Shown here in pieces: positions 63,164-64,000 of a stretch of DNA of 64,000 nucleotides. The stretch's first letter is position 1; every line of letters starts with the position of its first letter. The translations under genes were made by a program, and so were the position numbers. Source of the stretch: Micromonospora sp. MA102 (lineage in GTDB: Bacteria; Actinomycetota; Actinomycetes; Mycobacteriales; Micromonosporaceae); NCBI RefSeq assembly GCF_025460765.1, contig NZ_JAMWEG010000010.1:62001-126000 (forward strand), read 5' to 3'. The notes beneath the pieces were generated by a model, which was given only the letters and a program-made list of their open reading frames with translations, did not search any database and was not told the DNA's origin.

Positions 63164-64000
63164 TCAGGCGCGGGGTAGCCGCGGGATGGCCGGGATCGCC
63201 GCCGGCGCGGCCGGTTCGTCGGCGGGCTGGCTGGCCCGCAGCTCCTCGATGCGGGCGGCCAGCCCGGCGACCGTGGGGGTCTCGAAGAGGCTGCGCATGG
63301 GCAGCCGGACCCCGGTGGCCTTGCGCATCGCGGCGATCAGCTGCACCGCGACCAGCGAGTTGCCGCCGAGGGCGAAGAAGTCGTCGTCCACGCCCACGTC
63401 GGTGACGCCGAGGCCGTCCCGCCAGACCTGGGCGATGGTCTTCTCCAGCTCGGTCGAGGGGGCGGCCGAGCCGCCGCCCGTCCCGGCCGCTGCGGTGGCC
63501 GGGGCGTCGGTCTCCGCCTCCAGGCTGTCCGTGGTCACCCGGGCCGCGCGCCGCCGGATGTCGGCGACGGTGCGGGTGGTGATGACCACCTGCGCGCCCA
63601 GGCCGGCGGTGAGGCTGCGGCGGAACGCCTCGGCCCCGTCGACCGGCCGGATGTCCTCGGTGACCGCCGCCGGAGCGGCGCCGGCCGGGGTGTCGGCGAG
63701 GCCGCCGGTCACCGCGCCCTGGTCCACCTTGCGCAGCACGAAGTCGCTGATCGAGACCAGCTCCCGGCCCTCGGTGTCGCGCAGCGACAGGTCGGCCGCC
63801 ACCACCTCCTCGGTGGCGCTGGGCCGGTGCCGCAGGTGGCTGTGGAAGGTCGCCGGCAACGTCCCCCGCACCACGATCCGGCCGTACGACAGCGGCAGGT
63901 AGGTGCCGGAGCCCTGCCCGCGGCCGAACGCGGTCGCCACGTCCAGCAGCGCCGGGTGCAGGCCCCAGGAGGGCAGGTCACCCAGCGCGGCGGCGGGCGC
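63164..64000 (-). CDS. Type I polyketide synthase, C-terminal end (dehydratase, carrier), partial
   Basis: The frame is open to the right edge; 278 residues are visible and the start lies outside. The first part (WGLHPALLDVATAFG, LPLSYGRIVVRGTLP, DTEGRELVSISDFVLRKVD) is the second hotdog of a PKS dehydratase with the HPxLLD aspartate. Then a segment EDIRPVDGAEAFRRSLTAGL, like the tail of a ketoreductase, precedes the terminal carrier domain (DDDFFALGGNSLVAVQLI, Ser at LGGNS). The order DH, KR-like tail, ACP/PCP-like carrier suits a PKS that passes an unsaturated or hydroxylated chain to the downstream NRPS. 26 nt separate it from the dioxygenase. Confidence 0.88.
   Translation of the reverse strand, partial: APAAALGDLPSWGLHPALLDVATAFGRGQGSGTYLPLSYGRIVVRGTLPATFHSHLRHRPSATEEVVAADLSLRDTEGRELVSISDFVLRKVDQGAVTGGLADTPAGAAPAAVTEDIRPVDGAEAFRRSLTAGLGAQVVITTRTVADIRRRAARVTTDSLEAETDAPATAAAGTGGGSAAPSTELEKTIAQVWRDGLGVTDVGVDDDFFALGGNSLVAVQLIAAMRKATGVRLPMRSLFETPTVAGLAARIEELRASQPADEPAAPAAIPAIPRLPRA

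Noticed and set aside
1..64000. tRNA, rRNA, CRISPR, IS elements, attachment sites
   Set aside because: No T-loop-like or anticodon-arm structures, no regular repeat arrays, no transposase or integrase gene and no terminal inverted repeats were seen by eye.

Overview
The window is chromosomal DNA from a high-GC actinomycete. Codon third positions are almost all G or C, and several families are typical of filamentous actinobacteria: an Scr1-type XRE regulator paired with DUF397, partner-switching STAS/SpoIIE proteins, many GTG/TTG starts and leaderless genes. The overall flavour fits Micromonosporaceae, probably Micromonospora (inference; no rRNA or marker gene is present). No tRNA, rRNA, CRISPR array, insertion sequence or phage gene was seen.

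Layout. 1-7.9 kb: the N-terminal part of an AraC-type regulator, a decayed gene, an OmpR/histidine-kinase pair, an SDR and an alpha/beta hydrolase, a Ser/Thr kinase, an OsmC/Ohr-like protein and a membrane-anchored EEP hydrolase. 8-14.5 kb: a secreted lysozyme-like protein, a DivIVA-like protein and a signalling block (CheY-like regulator, three STAS proteins, a B12-binding sensor, a PAS-GAF-SpoIIE phosphatase). 14.5-23.7 kb: metabolic and envelope genes (DUF2267-pterin dehydratase-like fusion, spermidine-synthase-like protein, AI-2E transporter, NDH-2, glycogen-debranching-like enzyme, Tat-exported M28 peptidase, GNAT). 23.7-28.7 kb: an MFS exporter behind a leader that looks like an attenuator, then two glycosyltransferases. 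28.7-37.3 kb: a molybdopterin oxidoreductase/flavin reductase/DUF6510 operon, TerC behind a yybP-ykoY (manganese) riboswitch, an AMACR-like CoA transferase, DUF2267, DUF2795 and DUF1345 proteins, pirin and a toastrack-like membrane protein. 37.4-53.3 kb: a second lysozyme-like protein, glutamate dehydrogenase, a secreted hydrolase, DedA, MOSC, a receptor kinase, a LacI regulator with two operators, Scr1/DUF397, GGDEF, a PemK-like toxin, a DUF3800 protein, an AhpD-like protein, a methyltransferase, NUDIX and serpin.

53.3-64 kb (minus strand) is the downstream end of a hybrid PKS-NRPS cluster read right to left. It holds the end of a type I PKS (dehydratase, then a carrier domain), a clavaminate-synthase/SyrP-like dioxygenase, MbtH, an NRPS C-A-PCP with an Asn/Asp-type code, and a final NRPS C-A-PCP-TE whose A domain has a Ser code. 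That last protein is fused at its C-terminus to a complete MFS exporter, and its TE has Cys in place of the nucleophilic Ser. The four genes after the PKS are coupled by 1-4 nt junctions. They appear to build, hydroxylate, release and export one peptide-polyketide product. The loading end and the promoter lie beyond the right edge.

Regulation visible in the sequence: four GTTTC/G-N14/15-GGGTA(G/C) promoters of the SigB/SigH-like stress type; a cluster of leaderless starts with a TAnnnT box about 6 nt upstream; a DtxR/IdeR-like box over the TerC promoter; a TetR-type palindrome next to a TTGACA-17-TAGGTT promoter; strong convergent hairpin terminators.
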